Below, piece after piece: positions 55,973-64,000 of a stretch of 64,000 nucleotides of DNA; the stretch's first letter is position 1, and every line of letters starts with the position of its first letter. The stretch is from Nostoc sp. CMAA1605 (GTDB lineage: Bacteria; Cyanobacteriota; Cyanobacteriia; Cyanobacteriales; Nostocaceae), in the NCBI RefSeq assembly GCF_021596505.1, contig NZ_PJIZ01000005.1:87852-151851 (forward strand). The letters are read 5' to 3'. A program made the translations under genes and the position numbers. The notes beneath the pieces were generated by a model. It did not search any database and had not been told where the DNA came from. It worked only from the letters and a program-made list of their open reading frames with translations.

Positions 55973-58847
55973 AACCCGGTCTCAAATCATTCGATAGTTC
56001 TACAATACCCCTAGAGCCATCGATTCTCACTCGTTGATCGTCTTGTAAAATCCATGTAGCTCCTTTAACATCCATCACTGCGGGAATTCCGTATTCACGG
56101 GCGACGATCGCACCGTGGGAAAGTCTACCCCCAGCTTCGGCAATTAAGCCGCCAGCCCTGACTAGTAAAGGGGCCCAGCCGGAATCTGTGTAGGGTACTA
56201 CGAGGATTGTGTCTTTGTCTATCTCTGGTAGGTTTTGTAAACTTCTGACTACTTTGATCCGTCCCTCTGCTTGTCCGTGGCTGGCGGGAATCCCTTGTAA
56301 AATTTGGTCTGAGTAAACACCGATAGTGGTTGTGGGATGGGGGGGTATATCACCGTAGACGACGAGGGGAATTTGTTCGATTTGGCTATCTTGGGAGAAT
56401 TGCGATCGCCTAAATGCAATCTGTTGGTTTAATTCTTGTAATAATTGGGGGTTAGCATCGGCTACTAGTAAACGCACTTCTTCTAGTTCTAAAAAGAAGA
56501 TATCTCCTGGTTGTTTGAGCCAGCCTGATTGCAACCAAATTTGTTCTAAAGCTAAAAATTTCCATCTTAATTGGGCAAGTAAGCGCGAATAAACCTCTGT
56601 GACTCTGCCTTTAATGTCTATCCGTCGCTGGACTATGCCGCGTTTGCGTTTACTTGGTTCTAGATTAATCTTGTCTGGTTCACTTAACTGAATTAACTGG
56701 ACGAATAATTGTTTGATGGGTTGGGGTTCTTCTTTCCAGGTGGGGATGGCGATATTTGTACCCACATCACTTAAATAACCGTAATCTTCTAATAATTCCT
56801 CTAATTCATAGAGAATTTTCTGCCCTTCTGGGGTTTGGCTCAATAAATCCAATACTTGCTCTGGCTCACACTCTGCTAGTATCTGTTTGGCATCGGCGGC
56901 TAAGGTTCTCAAGGAACGCATGGCGGCTATTTCAGGGGTAACGCTGTTGTCAATTTGCTCATCTTTGACGCGAAAAATCCCCTGGCGGATGGCTGCACTT
57001 AGGGGGGCTAAAATACTGTAATATGTACCGATACGGAGCAATTCTAGGTTAAAATCTATTCTTTCTAAGATTGCTGCTGGTTCTAACTCTTCTGTGCTTT
57101 CGTTAGCTAATCTTGACAAACCAGGAATGAAGATTTTTTGATAGTCTCGTTTAAATTCTTTCTCTAAATTTAGTTCTTGCTGGAGTAATTTCCATAACCC
57201 TGGTAGATTTTTGAGAGTAGACTGCAAAGGCGGTTTGGTCATTTTCGCGCCTCTAGTCAAAAATTCCAAACTTTCGGGCGGTAGTCCCATCCGCAGGAAA
57301 ATCTCCCCTAAGAGGGAGGCGTTAAAATAGGCTCTAGAGTAATGGAGTGTGGCTGTAGCGGCAAAGTCTAGCCCTGTGGCGCGATCACCTAAGACTAAAC
57401 TAAAAATATCTCCCCACACGCCACAAGTTAAAGGACGGTTAATCGACCAAGTTAAGGGATGAACTACCCCAGGAATCACCTCGGCGGCGATTTTTCTTGT
57501 CCAGATGGGGAGTAAAGTAGTAATTGGTCTAGCTTGGAGTAACCACAGGGTTTGACCGTCGTAACTCCATTCAATATCTTGGGGTACGCCCAGATAACGT
57601 TTTTCAATGCGGCGGGCTAAGTATGCTACTTGCTTGATAATTGCTTGGGGAACTCGTCCTGTCCCTTCTAACTGGACAGAGGAAAGATTATCTGTTTCGA
57701 CGACAAAGGCGCGATATTGTTCTGGTGTGACTTTACCGGAAACTACCTGTGTGGGGCTACCAGGTAAAGCTTCAATGATGACTGCATCGCCTTGTTGGGT
57801 GATGGGATCACGGCTAAAAGCTACCCCTGAATAAGCACTCTGCACTTGTTGTTGGATGAGTACCGCCATTGCTGTATCGGGTAAACCGCGATCGCGTCGA
57901 TACTGCACAGCAGCTGGATAATTGTAAGATTCCCTAACTTCGACAATGGCTCGTTGTAATTGTGCCTTACTGGTGACATGGATAATTGTGGCGTATTGTC
58001 CAGCAGCTGAGGCTTGTTCGGAGTCTTCCCCAATGGCGGAGGAACGGACTACGAGGGGAGATAAATCGGAAGGTTGGAGAAATGCTAATAATTTTTCGGG
58101 ATCATCACCAGGAACTAGCACCCAACCTTTGGGGACAGAATAACCCCACCGCTTCATTTGTGAGAGAGTGGCGGCTTTTTGTCCGACAAGGCCAGTATCT
58201 AACTCATCATCTAAAGAGAGAATAACGCGATCGCCACGTAAATATTCAAATACAGCTTGGGATTGGGCATCAACTTCTTGGGCTGGTAACTTTAAATCAT
58301 CGGGTATTTTCTTATAAATCCAACCTAGTAACGCCGCTAAGGCTACAGCCGCAATAATTTTCGGGAAATCTTCAGCGTGGAGAATCGCTACAAATAATGG
58401 AAACAAAAGTAACACCCCGTACTTTACCAAAACTCTTGACTGCAACAGGGTGAAGCTAATAATTGCCAGTAAACTCACAAATAAGGCTAACAGGGGATCA
58501 TGTACTAACAGTCCCCAAACTACGTTAGTTGTCCCCGCGCCTCGTCCCATTGAGTATCTGCCAAAGACTAGGGCTATTAAAGCCAGTATTTCCCAGAATG
58601 ACCCCTCTGGAAAGAAAGCACGGGTGAGATAAACCGCAGTCATACCCTTGATGGCTTCTGACGCTACCGCCAAAACCCCTGCTATAGTTCCACCGTGGTA
58701 AAAAGCGGCAGAAACACTGATATTTTTTGTCCCAATTTGCGCTATGTTCTTTTTCTTAAGTGCGTAAGTAATCCAAGCGATTACAGGTAACGCACCCAAG
58801 AAGGGACAGACGATTAAAATAGCTAAAGCACCCCAAAGTTCTCTCAT
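55971..58847 (-). CDS. PlsY-like membrane domain fused to a PEP-synthase-like phosphotransferase
   Basis: A fusion of 958 aa. Residues about 1-190 are five or so membrane segments resembling the PlsY glycerol-3-phosphate acyltransferase fold (IGTKNISVSAAFYHGG near 37-52, SMGRGAGTTNVVWG near 98-111), but the PlsY catalytic GGKG loop is not visible. Residues about 215-455 are a PPDK/PEP-synthase ATP-grasp domain (GQKAATLSQMKRWGYSVPKGW, VVRSSAIGEDSEQASAAGQY, DIEWSYDGQTLWLLQARPIT). A helical central domain follows. The C-terminal swivelling domain carries GGRLSHGAIVAREYGIPAV with phospho-accepting His911. The order resembles rifampin phosphotransferase/PEP synthase. No PEP/pyruvate-binding TIM barrel is seen. 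The substrate is unknown; a lipid or membrane-linked substrate is an inference. Confidence 0.88.
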   Translation of the reverse strand: MRELWGALAILIVCPFLGALPVIAWITYALKKKNIAQIGTKNISVSAAFYHGGTIAGVLAVASEAIKGMTAVYLTRAFFPEGSFWEILALIALVFGRYSMGRGAGTTNVVWGLLVHDPLLALFVSLLAIISFTLLQSRVLVKYGVLLLFPLFVAILHAEDFPKIIAAVALAALLGWIYKKIPDDLKLPAQEVDAQSQAVFEYLRGDRVILSLDDELDTGLVGQKAATLSQMKRWGYSVPKGWVLVPGDDPEKLLAFLQPSDLSPLVVRSSAIGEDSEQASAAGQYATIIHVTSKAQLQRAIVEVRESYNYPAAVQYRRDRGLPDTAMAVLIQQQVQSAYSGVAFSRDPITQQGDAVIIEALPGSPTQVVSGKVTPEQYRAFVVETDNLSSVQLEGTGRVPQAIIKQVAYLARRIEKRYLGVPQDIEWSYDGQTLWLLQARPITTLLPIWTRKIAAEVIPGVVHPLTWSINRPLTCGVWGDIFSLVLGDRATGLDFAATATLHYSRAYFNASLLGEIFLRMGLPPESLEFLTRGAKMTKPPLQSTLKNLPGLWKLLQQELNLEKEFKRDYQKIFIPGLSRLANESTEELEPAAILERIDFNLELLRIGTYYSILAPLSAAIRQGIFRVKDEQIDNSVTPEIAAMRSLRTLAADAKQILAECEPEQVLDLLSQTPEGQKILYELEELLEDYGYLSDVGTNIAIPTWKEEPQPIKQLFVQLIQLSEPDKINLEPSKRKRGIVQRRIDIKGRVTEVYSRLLAQLRWKFLALEQIWLQSGWLKQPGDIFFLELEEVRLLVADANPQLLQELNQQIAFRRSQFSQDSQIEQIPLVVYGDIPPHPTTTIGVYSDQILQGIPASHGQAEGRIKVVRSLQNLPEIDKDTILVVPYTDSGWAPLLVRAGGLIAEAGGRLSHGAIVAREYGIPAVMDVKGATWILQDDQRVRIDGSRGIVELSNDLRPG

Positions 58848-59013
58848 TATGGATTTTGGATTTTAGATTGATTTTGCACCTAAAATCTCAAATCTAAAAT
58901 TTTATAGTTATTTCCGCCAATTTTTACTAAATTTTAGGGCGCAATTAGGAAAAAGTAAAAAGGTAAAAGGCATTTATAACAAAGAAGCAGGTTTTCTGCC
59001 TGTCAACTCTGTG

Positions 59014-59041
59014 AGGACACTTAGCACTTGCTAAGTGTCCT
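59014..59041. terminator. Perfect hairpin after the small membrane protein gene
   Basis: AGGACACTTAGC-ACTT-GCTAAGTGTCCT is a 12-bp perfect stem, 17 nt after the stop of the 46-aa gene on the minus strand. There is no T run on either side, so it may protect the mRNA end rather than terminate alone. Confidence 0.55.
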
Positions 59042-59058
59042 TTGAGGCTGCTATTGGC

Positions 59059-59199
59059 TCAATTTAAAGCATAAGCAGACTGTAACGCCCAAATAATCAG
59101 GACAGCAATTGACCCTAATAGTATCACAGTAGAGATGGTGACTACTTTGGGGGTGTCTGCCCCGTCAAATTTCATAATTCCTCGATTTAGGTCGGACAT
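59059..59199 (-). CDS. Unrecognised 46-aa single-span membrane protein
   Basis: Read by hand; too short for the ORF track. The sequence begins MSDLNRGIMKFDGADTPK, then has a hydrophobic span (about 19-40) and ends WALQSAYALN. GGGAGAACT lies about 8 nt before the ATG, and a perfect hairpin follows the stop. The layout (short polar N terminus, one span, very short C terminus) is that of small thylakoid photosystem or NDH subunits, but I cannot match it to a named one. Confidence 0.65.
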   Translation of the reverse strand: MSDLNRGIMKFDGADTPKVVTISTVILLGSIAVLIIWALQSAYALN

Positions 59200-59631
59200 A
59201 GCTTTGTAGTTCTCCCTTTATTACAGTGCTAATTTGTCCGTTTTCATCTTAGTCTTTCTCTATGCAGATAGGGTTATGTTTTACATAAGAATTTGTTTAA
59301 GCTTTGCAACGTTTTCCACATTAATTTTACGGCTTGTTATTAAAAATAGTGTTTAATTTTATACTAAAAATCTTCATTCAGGCATAAAAAAAGTGTTTCA
59401 GTCCTAATAACAGATATCCATACTAAGCCCCGTTGGGGCGGGTATAGGGGTATAGGGGTGTAGGGGTTTAGGGGAAAGAAAGAGCAGCCAACCTAATCCT
59501 TGGGTTAAAAGCCCTGCTCCTTGGGGCAAATGTGTTTGATTCTTTTTCAATTACTGCCCAACACCTTAAACCCTTAAACCCTTAAACCCTTACACCCCTA
59601 TACCCTTAATGAACAATCGGAGATCAGCTTC
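59200..59631. other. 432-bp divergent gap with repeats
   Basis: AT-rich start (59,200-59,430) with the promoter of the small membrane protein, then GGGGTATA octamers (59,440-59,475) and CTTAAACC octamers (59,565-59,610) with a GGAG ribosome-binding site ahead of the next gene. No gene is seen. Confidence 0.6.
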
Positions 59632-61356
59632 ATGTCAATAATTCGCTCTCTCCTCATCCTGTGCAGGCGATTTCTGGGCAGGGTTAAATTCTCTTTAATT
59701 CTGTTCCTAGTTACTGTACTCTTATTGGTCAACTTGTCTAATGTTGCCAAAGCTGAATTGACTAACCGTTGTAAGGAAAACCACCCAGAGTTTCCTGGGA
59801 TTCTCGGTATTGCTACGAGCAAAGCTGTACAAGAGGCGATGGATTTAGACTGGAAAGCTGGGCTGAAAGATCAACTTGAACGAGGACGATGGATTCTGTG
59901 GAACAAGCAAACAGGAGCATTTTCTGTTTCGGCGGTGAAAGTTGGAGATCCCACAACGGGTGATAAGGAGGTTGATATTGGTTCTGCACCACCGGATACC
60001 GAGAATATTTTTACAGTCGGGATGTACCACACACATCCACCCAACCCGAAATACAAAGACGTTGGGCCTAGTCCAGCAGATAAATTCAAAGCAAGCGGAC
60101 TGAAAATTCCTTCTTTAGTGCGTGACAGTAACCCTGATACCCCAGATCCCAATGATTATCAGAATTATTTAGTAGGGCCAGCACAAGCTTGTGAAGATAC
60201 TGAAAATGCAAATAATTCTGTGAAGCTGCCTAATGAGCTTTTCCAGCCTGCTAATCCAGGTTCTGGTAACGGTACTAACAATGGCACTAACAACGGTACT
60301 AACAACGGCACTAGCGGCACTGATAATGATGGCAATAACTCATCAAGTAACGCCTCTAATCCAGGAAATACAGGCGATAAAGGCACAGGTAGCAGCTATG
60401 GCGACCCCCACATTATCACCTTGGATGGTTTTCGTTATAGTTTCCAGACAGTTGGTGAGTTTCTCCTAGAACAATCTACTGATGGCAAGTTTATCGTTCA
60501 AACTCGCCAAGAAAAAGTCCCTAAACAAGAACTGAGTTTAAATACGGCTGTGGCTGTGAAAGTAGGAAGCGATCGCATCGGTTATTATGCTCCTAGTTCC
60601 GGCAAATCTGAAGCAGCTTTACGAGTCAATGGCGAAGTCATCACCCTCAAAGATGAGACAGTGAAATTACCTGATGGTGGTTTTCTGCAAAAACAAAGCA
60701 CCGAATACACCATTGAAAGTCCTCGCGGGGAACAGGTAATCATTCGCCCGATTAAGGTTGCAGGATTACCATTTGTGAATGTGACTGTGACAGTTCCCAA
60801 CAACTATCAAGGCCAAATGACGGGTTTGTTAGGAGATTTTGACCAAAACGCCAATAATGACTTGAAAACACGCGGTGGGAAACTCATACCTAGTGAATCT
60901 AGCTATAGCAATGTCAAACTGGCGTTAAGTAATTTTTTACCGACACCCATTCCCTTAGATGAGTTTCAAAAAAGCTACTTTGACAAACTTTACCGTGATT
61001 TCGGTGATAGTTGGCGGATCAAGCAAGAGGACTCACTATTTGACTATGAAAAGGGACAATCAACGGCGACATTTACAGACCGTAATTTTCCCAAACGCTA
61101 CCATAATATAGCGTCCCTGATGCCGAACCAAATCAGCCAAGCAGAAAATGTCTGTCGTCAAGCTGGAGTCAATGATTTCATGCTCGAAGGCTGTATTCTG
61201 GATGTCGGGTTTACAGGGGAAAGTGGCTTTGCTAAAAATATGGTGAATGTATTAACTCATACTGTAGTTGATCGGGCTGTAAATCGCGCCTTGGATGAAG
61301 TGCGATCGCGCGTAAATATTCCCATTCCTGTAAAAATTCCTGGTTTTCCTTTCTAG
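59632..61356 (+). CDS. Exported protein with JAMM-like metalloprotease and von Willebrand D domains
   Basis: A 574-aa protein. The signal peptide (about 18-41) ends VAKA. A JAB/MPN-like domain covers about 50-180 with the metal motif HTHP (His133, His135) plus SPAD (Ser147, Asp150); Glu83 in LERGRWILWN is a plausible catalytic Glu. The spacing of ten residues between HTHP and S is longer than the usual seven. A low-complexity linker of GTNN repeats and Ser/Asn (about 205-255) follows, then a VWD domain (about 258-420; GDPHIITLDGFRYSF and the calcium-type FDQNANNDLKT). The rest (430-574) is unrecognised. GGAG lies before the ATG. It would act outside the cytoplasm; the substrate is unknown. 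Confidence 0.8.
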   Translation: MSIIRSLLILCRRFLGRVKFSLILFLVTVLLLVNLSNVAKAELTNRCKENHPEFPGILGIATSKAVQEAMDLDWKAGLKDQLERGRWILWNKQTGAFSVSAVKVGDPTTGDKEVDIGSAPPDTENIFTVGMYHTHPPNPKYKDVGPSPADKFKASGLKIPSLVRDSNPDTPDPNDYQNYLVGPAQACEDTENANNSVKLPNELFQPANPGSGNGTNNGTNNGTNNGTSGTDNDGNNSSSNASNPGNTGDKGTGSSYGDPHIITLDGFRYSFQTVGEFLLEQSTDGKFIVQTRQEKVPKQELSLNTAVAVKVGSDRIGYYAPSSGKSEAALRVNGEVITLKDETVKLPDGGFLQKQSTEYTIESPRGEQVIIRPIKVAGLPFVNVTVTVPNNYQGQMTGLLGDFDQNANNDLKTRGGKLIPSESSYSNVKLALSNFLPTPIPLDEFQKSYFDKLYRDFGDSWRIKQEDSLFDYEKGQSTATFTDRNFPKRYHNIASLMPNQISQAENVCRQAGVNDFMLEGCILDVGFTGESGFAKNMVNVLTHTVVDRAVNRALDEVRSRVNIPIPVKIPGFPF

Positions 61357-61416
61357 AGTATAATTATTTACTTTCAATTCAGTTATGGGGCTGAATCACT
61401 AGGAGGGCGTTTGCTG

Positions 61417-62331
61417 ATGAAATTATTTTTGCTGATTTTGGGGGTGGTGGTAGTAGCTTTAGTGCTGTTAGAGATTGGGTTGCGATCGCTGTTTGGTTTT
61501 GGTAATCCCCTCACTTATATTGCTGATGACCAAATTGGCTATTTATTAGCACCCAATCAACGCACTCGTCGCTTTGGTAATTTCATTGAAATTAATGAAT
61601 ATTCTATGCGGAGTGGGGCGGTAGCTCAGACACCCCCAACACGGCGAGTTCTCATGTTGGGAGATTCTATAGTTAATGGTGGATGGTGGACAGACCAAGC
61701 TAATACTATTTCTAGTTTATTGATGGCTAGCTTGTCTCAGCAGCAGCCAACGGAAGTATTAAATGCTTCCGCTAATTCTTGGGGGCCGAGAAATGAATTA
61801 GCTTATCTCAAGAAATATGGGACTTTCCAAGCTCAGATGATAGTATTATTAATTAATACAGATGACTTATTTGCTACTGCACCAACATCATTACCAGTGG
61901 GACGCGATCGCAATTATCCCAATCAAAAACCAGCTTTGGGATTAATAGAAGTATGGCAGCGTTATGTACAAAAGCAACAGCCGATTCCTGAACTAGCAGC
62001 AGTGCAGAAAGAAGCAGGCGATCGCGTGGGTGTAAATCTAGAGGCCATTGCTCAAATCCAAGCATTAACCCAGCAAAATCAGAGTAAATTCCTGTTGGTG
62101 ATGACTCCTCTACTGCGAGAACTCGGTAAACCAGGCCCCCGTGACTACGAAATTACAGCCCGTCAACGCCTCCAGGATTTTACCCAAGCGCAGCAGATTG
62201 CTTATATTGATTTCTTACCGATATTCAACGTCAATACTAACCCACAAGCCCTATACCAAGACCATATTCACTTGAATTTACAAGGTAATCAGATAGTCAG
62301 TCAAGAAATTGAGCGATCGCTTTTGAATTAA
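61417..62331 (+). CDS. SGNH/GDSL-family hydrolase with N-terminal membrane anchor
   Basis: An esterase or acyl-hydrolase type protein of about 304 aa. A perfect AGGAGG lies at 61,401-61,406; both TTG 61411 and ATG 61417 are in range and I chose the ATG. A membrane anchor (about 1-22) is followed by VLMLGDSIVNGG (catalytic Ser), LNASANSWGPRNELAYLKKYG (block with Asn/Gly) and the C-terminal DHIHLNLQGNQ (catalytic Asp and His). It is related to the SGNH enzymes that modify cell-surface glycans. It lies 60 nt downstream of the JAMM-VWD gene, and a glycosyltransferase gene follows in the same direction. Confidence 0.87.
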   Translation: MKLFLLILGVVVVALVLLEIGLRSLFGFGNPLTYIADDQIGYLLAPNQRTRRFGNFIEINEYSMRSGAVAQTPPTRRVLMLGDSIVNGGWWTDQANTISSLLMASLSQQQPTEVLNASANSWGPRNELAYLKKYGTFQAQMIVLLINTDDLFATAPTSLPVGRDRNYPNQKPALGLIEVWQRYVQKQQPIPELAAVQKEAGDRVGVNLEAIAQIQALTQQNQSKFLLVMTPLLRELGKPGPRDYEITARQRLQDFTQAQQIAYIDFLPIFNVNTNPQALYQDHIHLNLQGNQIVSQEIERSLLN

Positions 62332-62422
62332 AAATGAGGGGATAAAGTTATTGTAAAATTCCCAATATAGTCTAAGTTATTACACTGAATGTATAGTGTA
62401 ATAACTTATAATTAGTGCTTAA

Positions 62423-63379
62423 ATGGCTTACCATCAAGTTATGAGTACAAAAGAGAATTTTCATGCAGAATCCTCGTCAGACTCACCTTACTGCATCTTT
62501 TTAGCTGGTAGTGTCAAACATAATTGGGATTATGCGGCTAAAGGAATGCGAATCACAATTGAAAGCTGTCGTATTTCTAATCCTGATATTCCTATCGCCG
62601 TAATTATCGATGATGATTCATCAGCTATTCGTGAGTTATTTGCAGGCTGCGAAATCATTGTTATTGATCCTTCAGAACTCCAGTTAGGATTGCGTCAAGA
62701 TTTAGGTATAGGAGTATATTTCATATTTTATGTACATCTATTGAGCCACTATAAAAAAGCTCTATATCTTGATGGAGATATAGTTGTTCTTGGGGATCTA
62801 AAACCTCTATTTGAAATCGAAGGAAAGTTGATTGCTAGGCGATTTGCAAGGGATCTATCAGTTGAATATGTAGATCACAAACTTATTATGCAAAAAGAGC
62901 AAGTTCCTCAAGTTACTGATTGCATCAATACAGGCGTAGTTCTATTTGATATGGAATATTGGGGAAGTGGTCAATTAAAGCAAGAGTTTTTATCTTTAGC
63001 AGAAGAACATGGATGGTATGCTTTTAAAAATCCTGACCAGGGATTTTTTAATATAATTTCTTGGAGACATCATATTAAAAATAATCTCCCTGACATTTAC
63101 AACAAATTTGCCGCAGAAATATATAAAAATCCTACACATGAGACTAAAGTTACTGAATCAGGTATATTGTTTCCCCAGTTATCTAACTCAGATATAAAAA
63201 TTGTCCACTTTATCGGGCCTCTCAAACCTTGGAATTTTGCCAAGGAAGGATATTCTTTAGATAAAAACTGCTACTGTTATTACGAACAATTTTTATCATG
63301 GCAAAACCGCTTTAATGAACGCTTAATTGTTTATCCAAACTTCATCAAACGCAAAATTAAAAGCATAGTTGATAAATGA
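62423..63379 (+). CDS. GT8-like glycosyltransferase
   Basis: A GT-A fold sugar transferase of 318 aa. Marks are CIFLAGSVKHNWDYAAKGMR, the metal/nucleotide motif LYLDGDIVVLGDL (DxD at about 118-120), CINTGVVLFDMEYWGSG, KNPDQGFFNIISW and a C-terminal HFIGPLKPW, all typical of glycosyltransferase family 8. Soluble, with no anchor. Donor and acceptor are unknown. It follows the SGNH gene by 90 nt in the same direction, so an extracellular or cell-surface glycan role for the group is plausible but inferred. The codon use looks more AT-rich than its neighbours. Confidence 0.85.
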   Translation: MAYHQVMSTKENFHAESSSDSPYCIFLAGSVKHNWDYAAKGMRITIESCRISNPDIPIAVIIDDDSSAIRELFAGCEIIVIDPSELQLGLRQDLGIGVYFIFYVHLLSHYKKALYLDGDIVVLGDLKPLFEIEGKLIARRFARDLSVEYVDHKLIMQKEQVPQVTDCINTGVVLFDMEYWGSGQLKQEFLSLAEEHGWYAFKNPDQGFFNIISWRHHIKNNLPDIYNKFAAEIYKNPTHETKVTESGILFPQLSNSDIKIVHFIGPLKPWNFAKEGYSLDKNCYCYYEQFLSWQNRFNERLIVYPNFIKRKIKSIVDK

Positions 63380-63435
63380 TTGGAGCGCGTAAACTGTAGG
63401 TAAAGTATCTGTATTATTAGCAAAACCTTTGGATT

Positions 63436-63924
63436 TTAGACAAGATTTAAGTTCACGCGTACTATCAAATCGTTATAATCGCGATCGCCGCCATTAAATA
63501 AATCTTCAAAGCCAAAAGTATTATTACCCAATAGGTGGATATGATCAGCCTTGTCAGGGTTAGCCCCTAAAAAGGGGAAGTAAACTCTCGGATCATTATT
63601 CCGATTTTGATCAATCACCGCATCGGGTAAGCCATTAACAACAATAAACGGTGCATAAATTCCCCCAGGTTCAAATATACCAGTGTAGGTGGCTGTACTT
63701 TGGTTGCTAACTCTGAAATCCATCCCGCTAATCCGTCCGCTTACAGCCGCTTGTGTATAACCACTCTGCCCTACTAAGATATCTGCTGTACCATCACCGT
63801 TAGTATCAATCCCGCCATTCTCATCAACTACCCGATAAAAACCAATCAAGTTATCAAACACGGCTTCTCTATTGAGAAGAAAATCGGCTCTCACAGCTTG
63901 ATTGATCCCGCGCAAATCAATCAC
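63436..63924 (-). CDS. DUF4114 domain fragment
   Basis: 162 aa of a calcium-binding-type exported protein module. Marks are GFYRVVDENGGIDTNGDGTADI (an EF-like Asp/Asn loop), GGIYAPFIVVNGLPDAV, RVYFPFLGANPDKADHIHLLGNNTFGFEDLF and the typical end GGDRDYNDLIVRVNL, all DUF4114. Such domains sit at the C terminus of much larger proteins. Here the frame runs back only to a stop at about 63,993. The only start is GTG 63924, so either this is a short stand-alone protein or a frame break cuts it from an upstream part lying outside the window. Confidence 0.75.
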   Translation of the reverse strand: MIDLRGINQAVRADFLLNREAVFDNLIGFYRVVDENGGIDTNGDGTADILVGQSGYTQAAVSGRISGMDFRVSNQSTATYTGIFEPGGIYAPFIVVNGLPDAVIDQNRNNDPRVYFPFLGANPDKADHIHLLGNNTFGFEDLFNGGDRDYNDLIVRVNLNLV

Positions 63925-64000
63925 TTCACCTTGATGTTTGGCTTGCGAATTTATACCCAGGGGTAATGCTTGTTGTCTAGTTTTGAATTCTTACCCCAAA

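Noticed and set aside
55718-55974. ORFs of 81 and 63 aa reading [15 protein letters not shown]
   Set aside because: They are translations of GGGGATT/GGGGACT heptamers in two frames, not proteins.

Overview
This window is chromosomal DNA from a filamentous cyanobacterium, most likely of the Nostocales (Nostoc/Anabaena-like). The clade call rests on several things seen in the sequence. The dnaE gene stops inside an N-terminal split intein of the Nostoc DnaE type. There are photosynthesis genes (psbY, petL, ndhS). The octamer GCGATCGC (HIP1) is very frequent. Almost every gap between genes carries heptamer-type short tandem repeats (GGGGATT/GGGGACT, GGGCATG, TGACTAT, GAGTAAT, ACACCCCT) and small dispersed repeats of the kind known from Nostoc. 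I saw no rRNA, tRNA, CRISPR array, prophage or complete insertion sequence.

Layout. 0-2 kb: end of a phosphate-uptake operon (pstA, pstB) closed by a hairpin terminator. 2-9 kb: minus-strand genes for a CPA2 antiporter with a universal-stress domain, a HAS-barrel protein, NdhS, RodA, Mrp and a Uma2-family protein. 9.2-14.3 kb: the type IV pilus alignment and secretin operon pilM-N-O-Q with a good terminator. 14.5-21.2 kb: an orphan sugar-type binding lipoprotein, a FIST sensor plus histidine kinase pair, folC, a second Uma2 protein and psbY. 21.5-31.4 kb: gamma-carbonic anhydrase-like protein, a TIGR02652-type protein, a VOC protein, a fused M16 protease with a repeat grown into its reading frame, map, an exported M20 peptidase flanked by two inverted copies of a 146-bp MITE-like element, a bestrophin and an M28 peptidase. 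31.6-37.6 kb: a chaperone neighbourhood (DnaK with a charged tail, a DnaJ-type protein, a membrane-anchored J protein, a DUF3143-type protein) interrupted by an Rpn/DUF4351 protein.

38-50 kb: dnaE N-half, a frameshifted tyrosine phenol-lyase/tryptophanase gene, a lipid kinase, ExoD, three more Uma2 genes, a frameshifted aroB, petL and bioB. 50.5-59.2 kb: a GNAT, a second CPA2 antiporter, small unknowns, a cupin, a PlsY-like membrane domain fused to a complete PEP-synthase-like phosphotransferase, and an unrecognised 46-aa membrane protein. 59.6-63.4 kb: an exported JAMM-like/VWD protein, an SGNH hydrolase and a GT8-like glycosyltransferase. The end holds a piece of a DUF4114 protein.

Most genes are housekeeping or short operons. 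The most notable items are the MITE pair with 10-bp target duplications, the PlsY/phosphotransferase fusion, the JAMM-VWD exported protein, the repeat growth inside a protease gene, and two single-base frameshifts (aroB, tyrosine phenol-lyase) that are either real lesions or consensus errors. Only the sequence was read; family names come from motif recognition, not from searches.
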